From Candidatus Bathyarchaeota archaeon (GTDB lineage Archaea; Thermoproteota; Bathyarchaeia; Bathyarchaeales; Bathycorpusculaceae), in assembly GCA_026014745.1 (NCBI GenBank), contig JAOZHS010000001.1, positions 372,001 to 436,000 of the forward strand: a DNA stretch of 64,000 bases. Reading direction: 5' to 3'. How positions within the stretch are numbered: position 1 is the stretch's first letter; each line of letters opens with the position of its first letter. The position numbers were made by a program, and so were the translations under genes. A model generated the notes under the pieces. It saw only the letters and a program-made list of their open reading frames with translations, was not told the DNA's origin and searched no databases. Below, in pieces: positions 8,599 to 17,299 of this stretch.

Positions 8599-10008
8599 TT
8601 AGCCGATGTATTGTTTGGAGACTTCGCTTAGCCATGGGTAGAGTTTGCGGAGTTTCTCCATGGATTCGGCGACTTTTTCGGCTGGATACTCGTAGGGTTG
8701 AAGGTGTCCATTGAAGTATTCATCGTAGGCGGACATGTCAAAGAATCCGTGACCCGTCAAGGCGAACAACAAAGTTTTTTGTGTGTTGGTTTTTGCGCAT
8801 GCTCGGGCTTCGTCGCAGACTGCTTTGATGGCGTGGGTGGATTCTGGTGAGGGGATGATGCCTTCGCTTCGGATGAAGATTTTTGCTGCGTCAAACGCCT
8901 CAACTTGGTTGACGGCTAGGGTGCTGATTTGTTTTTCTTTGGCTAGCACGCTGATGGTTGGGGCGATGCCGTGGTATCGGAGTCCTCCCGCGTGGATTGG
9001 GGCTGGCATGAAGTCGTGACCAAGGGTGTGCATGGGGACAAGTGGAGTTAGTTTGGCGGTGTCGCCGTGGTCATAGGTGTAGTAGCCGCGTGTGACCTTG
9101 GGGCATGCTGTTGGTTCAACTGCGATGAATTTGGTTTCTTTAGGTGCCTTCTTGGAGGTTTTGTCGTAGTAGAATGGCCAGAACAGACCTGAGAAGCTGC
9201 TGCCTCCACCGATGCAGCCGTAAATCGCGTCAGGGTAGTCCTCTACCATTGCCAACTGCTTTTGGGCTTCTAGGCCAGCGACGGTTTGGTGCATGCAGAC
9301 GTGGTTGAAGACGCTGCCGATGGTATAGTTGGCTTTCTTGCTGGTCTTCTCGCTTTCTAATGAGTCCTCGACGGCTTCGCTGATGGCTATGCCGAGGCTG
9401 CCTCTGCTGTCGGGGTCTTCGGCGAGGATTTTTCTGCCTGCCGCGGTTCTGTTGCTTGGGCTGGCGACGCATTCGGCGCCGAAAGCATTCATCATGGCTT
9501 TGCGGTAGGGCTTCTGGTCGAAGCTTGCGCGGACCATGTAGACTGTGGCTTCTAAGCCGAATTTGTTAGCTGCAAAGCTGAGTGCGCTACCCCATTGTCC
9601 TGCGCCTGTTTCGGTTGTGACGCGGGTGATGCCTTCTTTCATGTTGTAATAGGCTTGGGGTACGGCGCTGTTGGTTTTGTGGCTTCCCGAGGGGGAGACA
9701 CCTTCGTACTTGTAGTAAATTTTAGCTGGTGTCTTGAGCGCTTTCTCGAGGCTGAAGGCGCGGAAGAGGGGGCTGGGTCTCCAGATGCGGTAGACTTCTC
9801 GGACGTCTTCTGGGATGTCTATCCAGCGGTCTTGGCTGATTTCTTGTCCGATGATTGCTTTGGGGAAAATTCTAGGGACGATGCCGACGCCTGGTTTTCC
9901 GGTTTCCGCTTCTATGAAGGGCGGAAGGGGATGGGGCAGGTCGGGCACGATGTTGTACCATTGTTTTGGTATGTCTTCTTCTTTGAGTAGGATTTTTTTG
10001 TCTGGCAA
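8599..10008 (-). CDS. trpB2: Tryptophan synthase beta chain, TrpB2 type
   Basis: A 469-residue PLP enzyme of the long TrpB2 branch, making tryptophan from serine and indole, or acting as an indole-salvage enzyme. TrpB2 features are the N-terminal PKQWYNIVPDLPHPLPP and the insert WRPSPLFRAFSLEKAL. The PLP Lys is K111 in GSHKTNSA. The phosphate loop is GCIGGGSSFSGL. No trpA or other trp gene is nearby, which fits the stand-alone TrpB2 role. TTG start at 10008 with AGGCGA about 7-8 nt before. It is divergent from an ACT-domain regulator. Confidence 0.95.
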   Translation of the reverse strand: MPDKKILLKEEDIPKQWYNIVPDLPHPLPPFIEAETGKPGVGIVPRIFPKAIIGQEISQDRWIDIPEDVREVYRIWRPSPLFRAFSLEKALKTPAKIYYKYEGVSPSGSHKTNSAVPQAYYNMKEGITRVTTETGAGQWGSALSFAANKFGLEATVYMVRASFDQKPYRKAMMNAFGAECVASPSNRTAAGRKILAEDPDSRGSLGIAISEAVEDSLESEKTSKKANYTIGSVFNHVCMHQTVAGLEAQKQLAMVEDYPDAIYGCIGGGSSFSGLFWPFYYDKTSKKAPKETKFIAVEPTACPKVTRGYYTYDHGDTAKLTPLVPMHTLGHDFMPAPIHAGGLRYHGIAPTISVLAKEKQISTLAVNQVEAFDAAKIFIRSEGIIPSPESTHAIKAVCDEARACAKTNTQKTLLFALTGHGFFDMSAYDEYFNGHLQPYEYPAEKVAESMEKLRKLYPWLSEVSKQYIG

Positions 10009-10105
10009 GATTCTTCGCCTTTGGGTAGAGAACTGTTCTTTGAGGATTTATTTAAGGCTTTTGTGAACATAAACGTACATGACTGTATAGGTTTTGGACA
10101 ACACA

Positions 10106-10111
10106 TTTATA
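10106..10111 (+). promoter_or_regulatory. TATA box for ACT-domain gene
   Basis: TTTATA is centred about 35 bp before the ATG at 10144. Transcription would therefore begin near 10134 and leave a leader of about 10 nt with no Shine-Dalgarno. Confidence 0.5.
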
Positions 10112-10143
10112 CCCAAACAAACAACCATACCAGCGACCACCAC

Positions 10144-10647
10144 ATGTGGAACAAAATCAAAACCCAACTCGACGACTACCCCGAACGCCTAAAAGTCGCA
10201 CGCGTACTCATAGAAAACGGCTTATCCGCCCAAGACGACAAAATCTACCTCAACCAAATCGAAATCCCCCCCATCCGCATCGCACGCGTCGCAGGCGTCG
10301 ACCGACGAACCGTCAACGAAACCCTCACAACAATCCACGACAACCCCGAACTTCGCATGATATTTGAAGAAATCCGCCCCGCAGGCCACAGCCTAAAAGA
10401 AATCGCCAAACACCTAAACCTCGGCGTGCTTGAAATCACCCCCACCAGCGCTGGCACACGAGGCATACTTGCCAACACAGCCATGGCTCTTAGCAAAGCC
10501 GGACTGGGTATTCGGCAAGCCATTGTAGATGACCCTGAACTCTCACCTGAACCAAAACTTACACTCATTGTGGAGAAAAAAATCCCCGGCGAACTCATTC
10601 CTGAGTTGCTAAAGATTCCGGGCGTTGCAAAAGTATCTGTCTACTGA
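10144..10647 (+). CDS. ACT-domain regulator of amino-acid metabolism (COG2150 type)
   Basis: A 167-residue protein with an N-terminal helical/HTH-like part and a C-terminal ACT domain. The N-terminal part contains RIARVAGVDRRTVNETLTTI, which looks like a recognition helix. The ACT domain begins at GILANTAMALSKAGLGIRQ and ends at KIPGVAKVSVY. ACT domains bind amino acids, so this is probably an amino-acid-responsive regulator. The ATG at 10144 is preferred because upstream codons lack conservation signs and the TATA box gives a nearly leaderless transcript there. Its divergent partner is trpB2, so an aromatic amino acid is a reasonable but unproven ligand. Confidence 0.85.
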   Translation: MWNKIKTQLDDYPERLKVARVLIENGLSAQDDKIYLNQIEIPPIRIARVAGVDRRTVNETLTTIHDNPELRMIFEEIRPAGHSLKEIAKHLNLGVLEITPTSAGTRGILANTAMALSKAGLGIRQAIVDDPELSPEPKLTLIVEKKIPGELIPELLKIPGVAKVSVY

Positions 10648-10701
10648 CAAAAGCCGAGGCACCCCTACGGATAGGGGAGTTATGCTTGGTCTGGTCAGAC
10701 C

Positions 10702-11031
10702 TTATACCTCTTTGGGTTTGATTGCCTTCTGCAGCACTTCAACCAATTTATCGATTGAGGGTAACCCCCCATAGAGCGCCAACTCCTCATTGACAAATAG
10801 AGCCGGCAGTGCATCCATCCCGTATCTGTCAAAGAGGGGTCTGAGTTTGCTCATGTCACCGATTTTTTTACCATAATATGCTTCGGTTGCAGTCACAACC
10901 TCAATCTCCGCATGAGTGTTTACGGTGCCAAGGGCTTGTTTGACTCTTTTTGTATATTGCTCATCCATCGGTTTGAGTGCTGGGTTACAGCAGGAGGCTG
11001 TAAGAATCGTGACTTTCAGATTACTGTCCAT
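10702..11031 (-). CDS. Thioredoxin-like small protein with vicinal Cys pair
   Basis: A 109-residue thioredoxin-fold protein. The first strand runs into TASCCNPALKPMDEQY, which has a Cys-Cys pair (residues 14-15) where thioredoxins carry CxxC. The cis-Pro strand is DALPALFVNEEL, followed by YGGLPSIDKL. It overlaps the 3' end of the Get3/ArsA-type ATPase gene by 11 bp, so the two are translated together. In arsenic operons the partner of ArsA is the thiol metallochaperone ArsD, also a small thioredoxin-like protein. A chaperone or electron-transfer role for the ATPase is therefore the best guess. It lacks ArsD's usual Cys arrangement. Confidence 0.75.
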   Translation of the reverse strand: MDSNLKVTILTASCCNPALKPMDEQYTKRVKQALGTVNTHAEIEVVTATEAYYGKKIGDMSKLRPLFDRYGMDALPALFVNEELALYGGLPSIDKLVEVLQKAIKPKEV

Positions 11032-11938
11032 AGAGTTGCTTCCCTACCTTTCTGAGGCTTTCGATGCCATAGATGTCGGTTTCAAAGAGGGGAACCTCTC
11101 TTCTTAGGAGCCCTTCAAATCGGGTTTCTATTTCTTTAAAGTATTTTTCTTGTGTAGCTCGCCTTTTCTCCAGAAACCAGTTGCCATTAAGAACGTTGGT
11201 TGGGATAACTTCGTTAACAATCAATGAGGCGACGTTTATGCCAAACTTGGATAGGTCCTCGACGGCACGAGCGGTCTCCTCAATTGGCAACTTTTCAGGC
11301 AGTAGTACGAGGTTGAAGGCGGAGGTTGTTTCGTCTGAGAGGCTTTTTACGGCTTGGTCATAGCGGTTCTTCTCCTGTTTTAGCCCTTCTATTGTGTTTT
11401 CGTCTACGCCGCCTAAGGCTTCGGAGAGTTCTTTTCGATTTTTGATTTGGTTAGTCATGTAGCTTGACCAGTCAAAGGGCATTGATAGTTCTCTTAGGGT
11501 GTGTCCTGTGGGGGCGGTGTCGAATACGACGTGGTCGTAGTTTTTGTCGCCTAAGTAGGTGACGAACTGGTCGAAGGCTGCCGTTTCTTCTGCGCATGGG
11601 GTGCTGATGGCGTCTTTTCCGAGGATTTGGTCAAAATTCTGCATCATGCCTTGGAGGCGGTTTTGGAAGACGCCTGTAGCTTTTTTGGGGTTGATGTTTA
11701 AGCCGCAGAGATTTTCGATTTTGTCTATTTTTGTGGTTTCGGTTTCTCCGATTTTTTGTTCGTAGGTTGCGGAGAGGCTGACTGTGGGGTCGGTTGCTAC
11801 GATTAGTGTGTTGTATCCTTGGTCGGCTAGCCATGTGGCTGTTGCGGCTGCCATGGTTGTTTTTCCGACGCCGCCTTTGCCGCCGAAGAATAGGAATTTT
11901 CTTTTTTCTATGATTTTTTTGATGTTGGATTCATTCAT
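11021..11938 (-). CDS. Get3/TRC40/ArsA family ATPase
   Basis: A 305-residue single-domain member of the ArsA/Get3 family of SIMIBI ATPases. It has the deviant Walker A FFGGKGGVGKTT, the switch segment VATDPTVSLSA in place of the common DTDPAHS, and the family signature DTAPTGHTLRELSMPF. One ATPase domain of this length fits Get3-like homodimers as well as archaeal ArsA homologues. No arsenite permease gene is in the window. The ATG at 11938 has GGAG 9 nt upstream; the longer frame would run into the opposite gene's promoter. Role: membrane-protein targeting or metalloid handling, not decided by sequence. Confidence 0.9.
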   Translation of the reverse strand: MNESNIKKIIEKRKFLFFGGKGGVGKTTMAAATATWLADQGYNTLIVATDPTVSLSATYEQKIGETETTKIDKIENLCGLNINPKKATGVFQNRLQGMMQNFDQILGKDAISTPCAEETAAFDQFVTYLGDKNYDHVVFDTAPTGHTLRELSMPFDWSSYMTNQIKNRKELSEALGGVDENTIEGLKQEKNRYDQAVKSLSDETTSAFNLVLLPEKLPIEETARAVEDLSKFGINVASLIVNEVIPTNVLNGNWFLEKRRATQEKYFKEIETRFEGLLRREVPLFETDIYGIESLRKVGKQLYGQ

Positions 11939-11953
11939 TGTTGGTATCTCCAA

Positions 11954-11970
11954 TATCGGATTTACCGATA
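11954..11970. promoter_or_regulatory. Inverted repeat, candidate operator 1
   Basis: TATCGG-attta-CCGATA, perfect 6-bp arms. It lies between the shared TATA box and the expected transcription start of the ATPase gene, where a bound repressor would block initiation. Confidence 0.55.
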
Positions 11971-11973
11971 ATG

Positions 11974-11979
11974 TTATAA
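11974..11979. promoter_or_regulatory. Shared symmetric TATA box
   Basis: TTATAA is itself palindromic and is the only good TATA element in the 77 bp between two divergent start codons. It is at a proper distance (about 26 bp) from likely start sites on both sides, so it may serve both directions. Confidence 0.5.
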
Positions 11980-11991
11980 GATTTCGTGTTG

Positions 11992-12002
11992 GTATCCGAT
12001 AC
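11992..12002. promoter_or_regulatory. Palindrome, candidate operator 2
   Basis: GTATC-C-GATAC, a perfect palindrome around one central base. It contains the same CCGATA word as operator 1 and covers the predicted transcription start of the PadR-type gene, which suggests autoregulation. Confidence 0.5.
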
Positions 12003-12015
12003 TGGAGAACCCCAA

Positions 12016-12756
12016 ATGCAGCCACCCCAACCCAACATTTCAGGCAATCTACAAGCTAAAATAATGATGCTCCTAAGAGAAGAAGAGCTATGCGGAATCG
12101 ATATAATGAAACGCCTGCGATTAAAAAGCCCCGGCACAATCTACCCCGTATTAGAAAACCTGCGAACAAAAGGGTTAATTGACTACAAAACCGAAACAAA
12201 CGGTGCAACACGTAAAAAGATCTATTTCCTCACCGAAACTGGCACAAAAAAGATGCATGACCACCTTACCAGTTCTATGAAATTTTGCTGTGACACATCC
12301 AACTATGTTAACAAGATTTTAGGAAACATACAGGGTCTAATAGAAATTAATCGTCACGAAAAAGTGCTCTCCACATTAGACCATAATGAGCTCAAACGTT
12401 TTCTGAAGGGTGCCGATATAACGTATTCAAGTGACCTAAAAGTTCCAGCTGATACGTTTGATACTGCGCTGAGCTTTATAGGCGTAGGTTGCTTAATTGG
12501 AAATACCGACTCCGATATTACTGACTGCTTAAGGAAGCTCCATGCAAGTTTGAAGAAAGGCGGGCATCTTTTAGCTATCGAAACAGAAAAAACCGATAAC
12601 ATGTTTAGCCAAATCCTCTTTGAAGACGTTTTCGGGTTAAATAAGCCGCCGGGGCTGTGTCGGGATGAATTGAAACAAATTTTGGAGAAGACAGGGTTTA
12701 GGGATATTGTAGTTACCGCCAAGATGGGTTTGCTATATGCAACTGCCCAAAAATAA
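12016..12756 (+). CDS. PadR-like regulator fused to methyltransferase-like domain
   Basis: A 246-residue two-part protein. Residues about 5-85 form a PadR-type winged helix (CGIDIMKRLRLKSPGTIYPV, ENLRTKGLIDYKTE, YFLTETGTKKM). The C-terminal part resembles the later half of a class I SAM methyltransferase (LRKLHASLKKGGHLLAIET, then a LKQILEKTGFRDIVVTAKMG strand pair). The usual glycine-rich SAM loop is replaced by a GVGCLIGN-like strand, so catalysis is doubtful and the domain may be a sensor. A vicinal pair, KFCCDTSNY, sits at the domain junction. GGAG is 8 nt before the ATG at 12016. Divergent from the Get3/ArsA ATPase; probably its regulator. Confidence 0.75.
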   Translation: MQPPQPNISGNLQAKIMMLLREEELCGIDIMKRLRLKSPGTIYPVLENLRTKGLIDYKTETNGATRKKIYFLTETGTKKMHDHLTSSMKFCCDTSNYVNKILGNIQGLIEINRHEKVLSTLDHNELKRFLKGADITYSSDLKVPADTFDTALSFIGVGCLIGNTDSDITDCLRKLHASLKKGGHLLAIETEKTDNMFSQILFEDVFGLNKPPGLCRDELKQILEKTGFRDIVVTAKMGLLYATAQK

Positions 12757-12934
12757 TTGATTATAGCGAAAAAAGATGCGGCAAACTCATGCCCGAATTG
12801 TTAAAGTTTCCCCGAGTAGCTAAAGTCTAATATATTAACCCACTTTTTTTAGAGTCTCCAAATTCTTACCCATAATTTATTAAACAAAAAGAGTTACTAG
12901 CAGCACATCGCTAACTTCATAGCCCCGTGAAAAG

Positions 12935-14337
12935 GTGAAAAGCTTGAAATATTGTCCTAATTGCGGTACCCCTCTTGTAGAACCAAACCCAAAATTTTGC
13001 TCTGAATGTGGCGGGAAATTGAATGTGGAGCAAATTTCAAGCAAGGTTGTTACCTTACCTATGCCCTCTATGTCTGAAGAAGACATTGGGCCTGTTAAGT
13101 TAAACACTTACAACCTTGGAGTTGCTTTAGAAAATACAACTGCATCCATTTTGGAGAAAATGGGTTACTCAGTAGAAAAAAGAAAACGTCTACCCACAAA
13201 AAGTGGTGCAACAGCTGAAATTGACCTTTTGCTGACTAGAGGTAATAGGCGTAGACTTGTTGAGTGTAAAAATTATGACCCCTCACGGAGTGTGCCCGTA
13301 TCTGACATGAGAATATTCAAAGATAAGGTGACGGACACGGCATTCTTTCAGGTTTATTTGTAACTAATACGGTTTTCTCAGAAGACGCGGTAAAATGTGC
13401 TGATTCAGTCGGAATCGAGCTCTGGGACGGCGATGAACATAAGGAAAAGTTTTACGCCTATTCGATTGGTCGAATTAGAAATCCCAGCTTGATCAATGAA
13501 CCGATTTTGCCTATTAATCTGGATTTTTCGGCTGCATCAGCCCTTAATCTCAAAAATAGCAATGTCGTACGCTTATTTTCTTCCGTTTTGCTCTTTCATC
13601 CTTACATAATGGTAAAGTTCAGGCTCCAAGCTAAACGCGCGGACCCAACTGGGAAAGTACATACCTTTTCGGATAATGGTGTCTATTACGTGGATGCTCT
13701 CGATGGAGATATCATAAACTTGGAAAAAAATGTGGTAGACAATGTTTTAGGGTTACTAAAAAGTAAAGAAGAAAAAGTTAGGTCAAAAGAGGATAAGTTA
13801 GTCTCTGAAGATTTGGATAATATTCTTCCTGTTTCCAAGCCTGTCCTGTTAAACTCTGATTATAACGTTTCCCCTGCTGAACCCGAAATCACAGAAGAAG
13901 ACGCTACAAAGATTGTTAAATACCATTTAATTGAAAAAAACAAGCAAGAAGTGTCTTATCAAGTTAAGAAACGAGGCGAAATTGAGACTCATTACTTTTC
14001 TTTCGTACCCCGATTGAAGGAAATAAGCATTAGAGGGGTAAGAATGGTGTATGTTCCAAAATGGAATCTTGAGTATGAATCTGGTGACTATAGCTTCTCA
14101 AGGAGGTTGTTGGCCTCTTCTGGTCAAATAATAGAAGATGATTTAACCAAATGCCGTAAGTGTACGCTATTACGGAAGGATAGCGTTGCGGTTTGTGAAA
14201 AGTGTGGAATTCCACTTTGCGAGAAGCACTTCTATCAAGAAAGCGGTTTGCTATGTGAGGACCATATCTCAGAAACACTCCGGCAAGAAATCAAAGGCAA
14301 TAGTATGCTTTCAACTTTAAAACGGAAGTTCTTCTGA
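12935..14337 (+). pseudogene. Mrr-like restriction endonuclease with zinc ribbons, frameshifted
   Basis: Two reading frames together make one protein of about 467 residues. The first (12935-13363) has a zinc ribbon (C7, C10, C22, C25) and the start of a PD-(D/E)xK nuclease: D97 in AEIDLLL and E110-x-K112 in LVECKNY. It stops at 13361-13363. The nuclease continues in the -1 frame as GLFVTNTVFSEDAVKCADSVG and runs on to 14337. Adding one T to the TTT at about 13344-13346 would restore the frame. The C-terminal part has a treble-clef-like Cys set (CRKC ... CEKCGIPLCEKHF). An alternative start, TTG at 12944, has GGTGA 6 nt upstream. The cause may be a true mutation, programmed -1 slippage or a sequence error. 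Confidence 0.8.
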
Positions 14338-14491
14338 CACTTTTTCCCTTTTTGTACTTTATATACGGGGGTAGATTTCTGAGGTCTCCTATCGGGGCTT
14401 CAAAGCCAACAAGTAGCCGCTAAAAAAGCTGTGGGTTTATGTTAAAGTGGCTTGTTAGTTGCTTTTGTCTTTGTATTGTTGCTAGAAAAAC

Positions 14492-14498
14492 TTATATT
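14492..14498 (+). promoter_or_regulatory. TATA box of thermosome gene
   Basis: TTATATT is placed about 26 bp before a likely start site near 14521, giving a 25-nt leader that contains GGAGG at 14531-14535. Confidence 0.45.
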
Positions 14499-14545
14499 GT
14501 TAGGGGTCTCATTGTGTTGTTCGCATTAATGGAGGATATCTTGAT

Positions 14546-16228
14546 TTGTCAGCAGCATCATCACAAGCAGGCGGTATTCCTATAATGGTCCTTAGGGAAG
14601 GTTCGAATAGGAGCCGTGGCAGAGAAGCCCAGCATAGTAACATTATGGCTGCTAAAGTTGTCGCGGAAAGCGTCCGAAGCGCGTTAGGTCCACGCGGTAT
14701 GGATAAGATGTTGGTGGACAACTTCGGAGACGTCACAGTCACAAGCGACGGCCGCACCATCCTTGACGAAATGGATGTACAGCACCCCGCCGCGAAAATG
14801 CTCGTCGAAGTCTCCAAAACCCAAGACAAAGAAGCAGGCGACGGCACCACCTCCGTGGTCATCATCGCTGGCGAACTCCTCAGCCGCGCAGAAGAACTCA
14901 TAGACAAAAACATTCACCCAACCATAATCATCGACGGCTACCTCAAAGCAGCCGACAAAGCGCTTGAGGTGCTTGACAAAATCGCCCTACCCGTTGATTT
15001 AAAATCAGGCGAACTCCTCAAAAAGGCAGCTGCAACTTCGATGGGCAGCAAACTTGTAGCCGAACACAAAGATTACCTTGCAGAGTTGGCAGTTAAAGCC
15101 ATGCAAGCAGTCGCCGACAAACAACCCGACGGCAGCATCCACGCCGACGTCGATGACGTAAAAGTCGAAAAGAAAACTGGCGAATCCCTCCGCGATACCA
15201 CACTAATCAACGGCATTGTGCTTGACAAAGAAATCGTCCACTCTGGTATGCCTAAACGCGTCGAAAACGCCAAAATTGCCTTACTTGATACATCGTTAGA
15301 AAATGAGAAGCCCGAGATGGATGCCAAACTAAACATCGAAACCCCCGAGCAGATCGAATCCTTCCTTAAACAAGAAGAAATCATGCTAAGAGCTTTAGTT
15401 GACAAAATCGTTGCCTCCGGCGCAAACGTGGTTATCTGCCAAAAAGGCATTGATGACATGGTTCAGCATTTCTTGGCGCGCAAAGGCATTATAGCTGTGC
15501 GACGTGCCAAAAAATCTGACATGGAAAAACTTTCCCGCGCGACTGGCGGCAAAATTATCAGCAGTCTCGACGCTTTAGCCGCAGCTGATTTAGGTTGTGC
15601 AGCTTTGGTTGAGGAGCGTCGTACGGGTGATGATAAGATGACTTATGTTGAGGGATGCAAAAACCCCCGTTCCGTAACGTTGCTTATTCGAGGCGGCACT
15701 CAGCGCATGATTGCTGAGGCTGAACGCAGTATCCACGACGCACTCTGTGTCGTCAAAGACCTGCTTGAAGAACCTCGAGTGGTGGCTGGCGGAAGCGCAC
15801 CTGAAACCGAAATCGCATCGGTTCTGCGCAAATATGCTCAAACCCTTGCGGGTCGGGAGCAGTTGGCAGTGCAGGTTTACGCGGACTCGCTGGAATCCAT
15901 CGCGACGACTTTGGCGGAGAATGCGGGGTTGGATCCTGTGGATATTTTATCTCAGTTACGTGCGGCGCATGAGGCTGGTCAGGTTTGGGCTGGCATCAAC
16001 ATTGCCGAGGGCAAAGTCGTTGATATCACCAAGCTGGAGGTTTATGAGCCGCTCGCAGTCAAAAAGCAAATAATCAAATCCGCAACGGATGCAGCAACTA
16101 TGATTCTAAAAATCGACGATGTGATTTCGTCGGCTAAGATGAAGTCTCCTCCTATGCCACCTGGAGGAGGTATGCCTGGCGGCGGTATGGGCATGGGCGG
16201 TATGGGTGGATATCCAGGCATGGAGTAA
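14546..16228 (+). CDS. Thermosome subunit (group II chaperonin)
   Basis: A 560-residue group II chaperonin subunit that assembles a double-ring ATP-driven folding chamber in the cytosol. Signatures are [14 protein letters not shown] near residues 46-59, [12 protein letters not shown], and the catalytic [13 protein letters not shown]. The C-terminus is the chamber-facing Gly/Met tail ([16 protein letters not shown]). TTG start at 14546 with GGAGG 10 nt upstream. rpoK starts 5 bp after the stop and uses a Shine-Dalgarno made by the last thermosome codons, so the two are cotranscribed. Only one subunit gene is seen here. Confidence 0.98.
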   Translation: MSAASSQAGGIPIMVLREGSNRSRGREAQHSNIMAAKVVAESVRSALGPRGMDKMLVDNFGDVTVTSDGRTILDEMDVQHPAAKMLVEVSKTQDKEAGDGTTSVVIIAGELLSRAEELIDKNIHPTIIIDGYLKAADKALEVLDKIALPVDLKSGELLKKAAATSMGSKLVAEHKDYLAELAVKAMQAVADKQPDGSIHADVDDVKVEKKTGESLRDTTLINGIVLDKEIVHSGMPKRVENAKIALLDTSLENEKPEMDAKLNIETPEQIESFLKQEEIMLRALVDKIVASGANVVICQKGIDDMVQHFLARKGIIAVRRAKKSDMEKLSRATGGKIISSLDALAAADLGCAALVEERRTGDDKMTYVEGCKNPRSVTLLIRGGTQRMIAEAERSIHDALCVVKDLLEEPRVVAGGSAPETEIASVLRKYAQTLAGREQLAVQVYADSLESIATTLAENAGLDPVDILSQLRAAHEAGQVWAGINIAEGKVVDITKLEVYEPLAVKKQIIKSATDAATMILKIDDVISSAKMKSPPMPPGGGMPGGGMGMGGMGGYPGME

Positions 16229-16232
16229 AATT

Positions 16233-16472
16233 ATGTCACAAAAAATTAGTGTAGGACCCCCAAAAATTACTCGCTTCGAGAAAGCCCGCATCGTAGGCGC
16301 ACGGGCATTGCAAATCTCGATGGGAGCACCAATCCTCGTAGACGCAGAAGAAAACACCAACCCAATCGACATCGCACTGTCCGAATTGGACGCAGGCATC
16401 TTGCCCATCACCATCCGACGAACACTGCCCGACGGCACATTCCAAGACATTCCCCTCAAATGGCTCGCCTAA
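16233..16472 (+). CDS. rpoK: DNA-directed RNA polymerase subunit K (Rpb6/omega)
   Basis: A 79-residue RpoK, the Rpb6/omega homologue that stabilises the large-subunit assembly. The core [20 protein letters not shown] is diagnostic, followed by [21 protein letters not shown]. The ATG at 16233 is chosen because GGAG, located inside the thermosome stop region, is 7 nt upstream and the conserved region begins just after it. The coupling with a thermosome gene is notable but probably just shared housekeeping expression. Confidence 0.93.
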   Translation: MSQKISVGPPKITRFEKARIVGARALQISMGAPILVDAEENTNPIDIALSELDAGILPITIRRTLPDGTFQDIPLKWLA

Positions 16473-16835
16473 AAGCCAACTCTTTCCTTTTCTAACCTAT
16501 TTCTACTCAACAGCTTGTTTGCAGGGTAGCGATAGCTCAGAAGCCCTAACCCCAATCCTGTTTAAAGCTGGGATTTCTACTGGTTTTCAACATGCTAATG
16601 AGCTTGTTTTCAGCCAATAGTGACCTACCCCTCTCAGGTTTCTACATAGAACCACTAATAGGATCCAAATATGCCTGCTGTGCTCCCTCCCCCTCTATCG
16701 TTTTCTGCATGGGTTGGATATTAGGATCCAAATAGACGCCAAATCATGTAGCCACCGAGTTGACTTTACTGGGCTTTTTAGGTTTGCAGCTTTTGCGTTT
16801 CTAAATCGAAGATTTCGCCACACTGAATGCGTAGG
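16473..16835. other. Intergenic region, no gene seen
   Basis: This is 363 bp between rpoK and the convergent Mut7-C gene. I find no plausible ORF or tRNA. The only structure noted is a 13-bp direct repeat TAGGATCCAAATA at 16659-16671 and 16722-16734 (63 bp apart). Confidence 0.4.
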
Positions 16836-17291
16836 TTAGAGTTTTTGTTGTGTTTGTTTTAGGATTCTCTGGATTTGTTTCCAGTGTGAGCCTTGCCAAT
16901 AGACTTGTTTGCAGTGGGGGCATTGCCAGAATTGGTTGTAGTTGTTGTAGGTGCCTTTTTGGAGTCGGTCGGCGAGTTGCTCTTTAGGTGCTGACTCGAG
17001 GGGCGTGTTGCATAGGGGGCAGTTGGCTTGGTTCATGTTTACGTTGAGAGGTACGCCGTAGCGTTTTGCCACAACTGTCAATCGTCCCGATTCGGTTTGG
17101 TCGTCCACGTAGAAGGTGTCTAGTCCTCGGCTGTTGGCGCGTTTGTAGAGTTCCAAATCCCTCGTCAATAGCGCCCGCTGTTCTTTTTTGGCTAATTCTA
17201 AAAGTTCATTATCGCTTAACTGAGTAGAGTAAACTACGTCTTGCCCTAACATGCGTAGCCAACGTGCTAATCCTCCGAGCATTCCATCCAA
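16836..17291 (-). CDS. Mut7-C RNase domain protein with zinc ribbon
   Basis: About 151 residues. The N-terminal part is the Mut7-C/PIN-like nuclease (DGMLGGLARWLRMLGQDVVY, then ALLTRDLELYKRA). The C-terminal part is a zinc ribbon (CPLC ... CPHC). Family members usually begin M(K/R)FLLDGMLG, and here LRFLLDGMLG is encoded, but the codon at the family start position is CTG (17303-17301). That CTG overlaps the pyrC stop as CTGA and has GGGGAGGGG just upstream. The given start is the first normal codon, TTG at 17291. Likely translationally coupled to pyrC. The RNA target is unknown. Confidence 0.88.
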   Translation of the reverse strand: MDGMLGGLARWLRMLGQDVVYSTQLSDNELLELAKKEQRALLTRDLELYKRANSRGLDTFYVDDQTESGRLTVVAKRYGVPLNVNMNQANCPLCNTPLESAPKEQLADRLQKGTYNNYNQFWQCPHCKQVYWQGSHWKQIQRILKQTQQKL

Positions 17292-17299
17292 AAGAAATC

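Noticed and set aside
10021-10143. Longer N-terminus of the ACT-domain protein
   Set aside because: The extra 41 codons cover the TATA box and the divergent trpB2 promoter, so the gene most likely starts at ATG 10144.
14340-14470. Possible small RNA: TATATA-like box near 14361 followed by short inverted repeats and a T-rich end
   Set aside because: Stems are short (GGCT-TCAA-AGCC) and interrupted, no known RNA family is recognised, and the box may be a distal thermosome promoter element.
16659-16734. Direct repeat TAGGATCCAAATA, 63 bp apart
   Set aside because: Only two short copies, no link to a promoter or an element end. Kept only as a remark in the intergenic entry.
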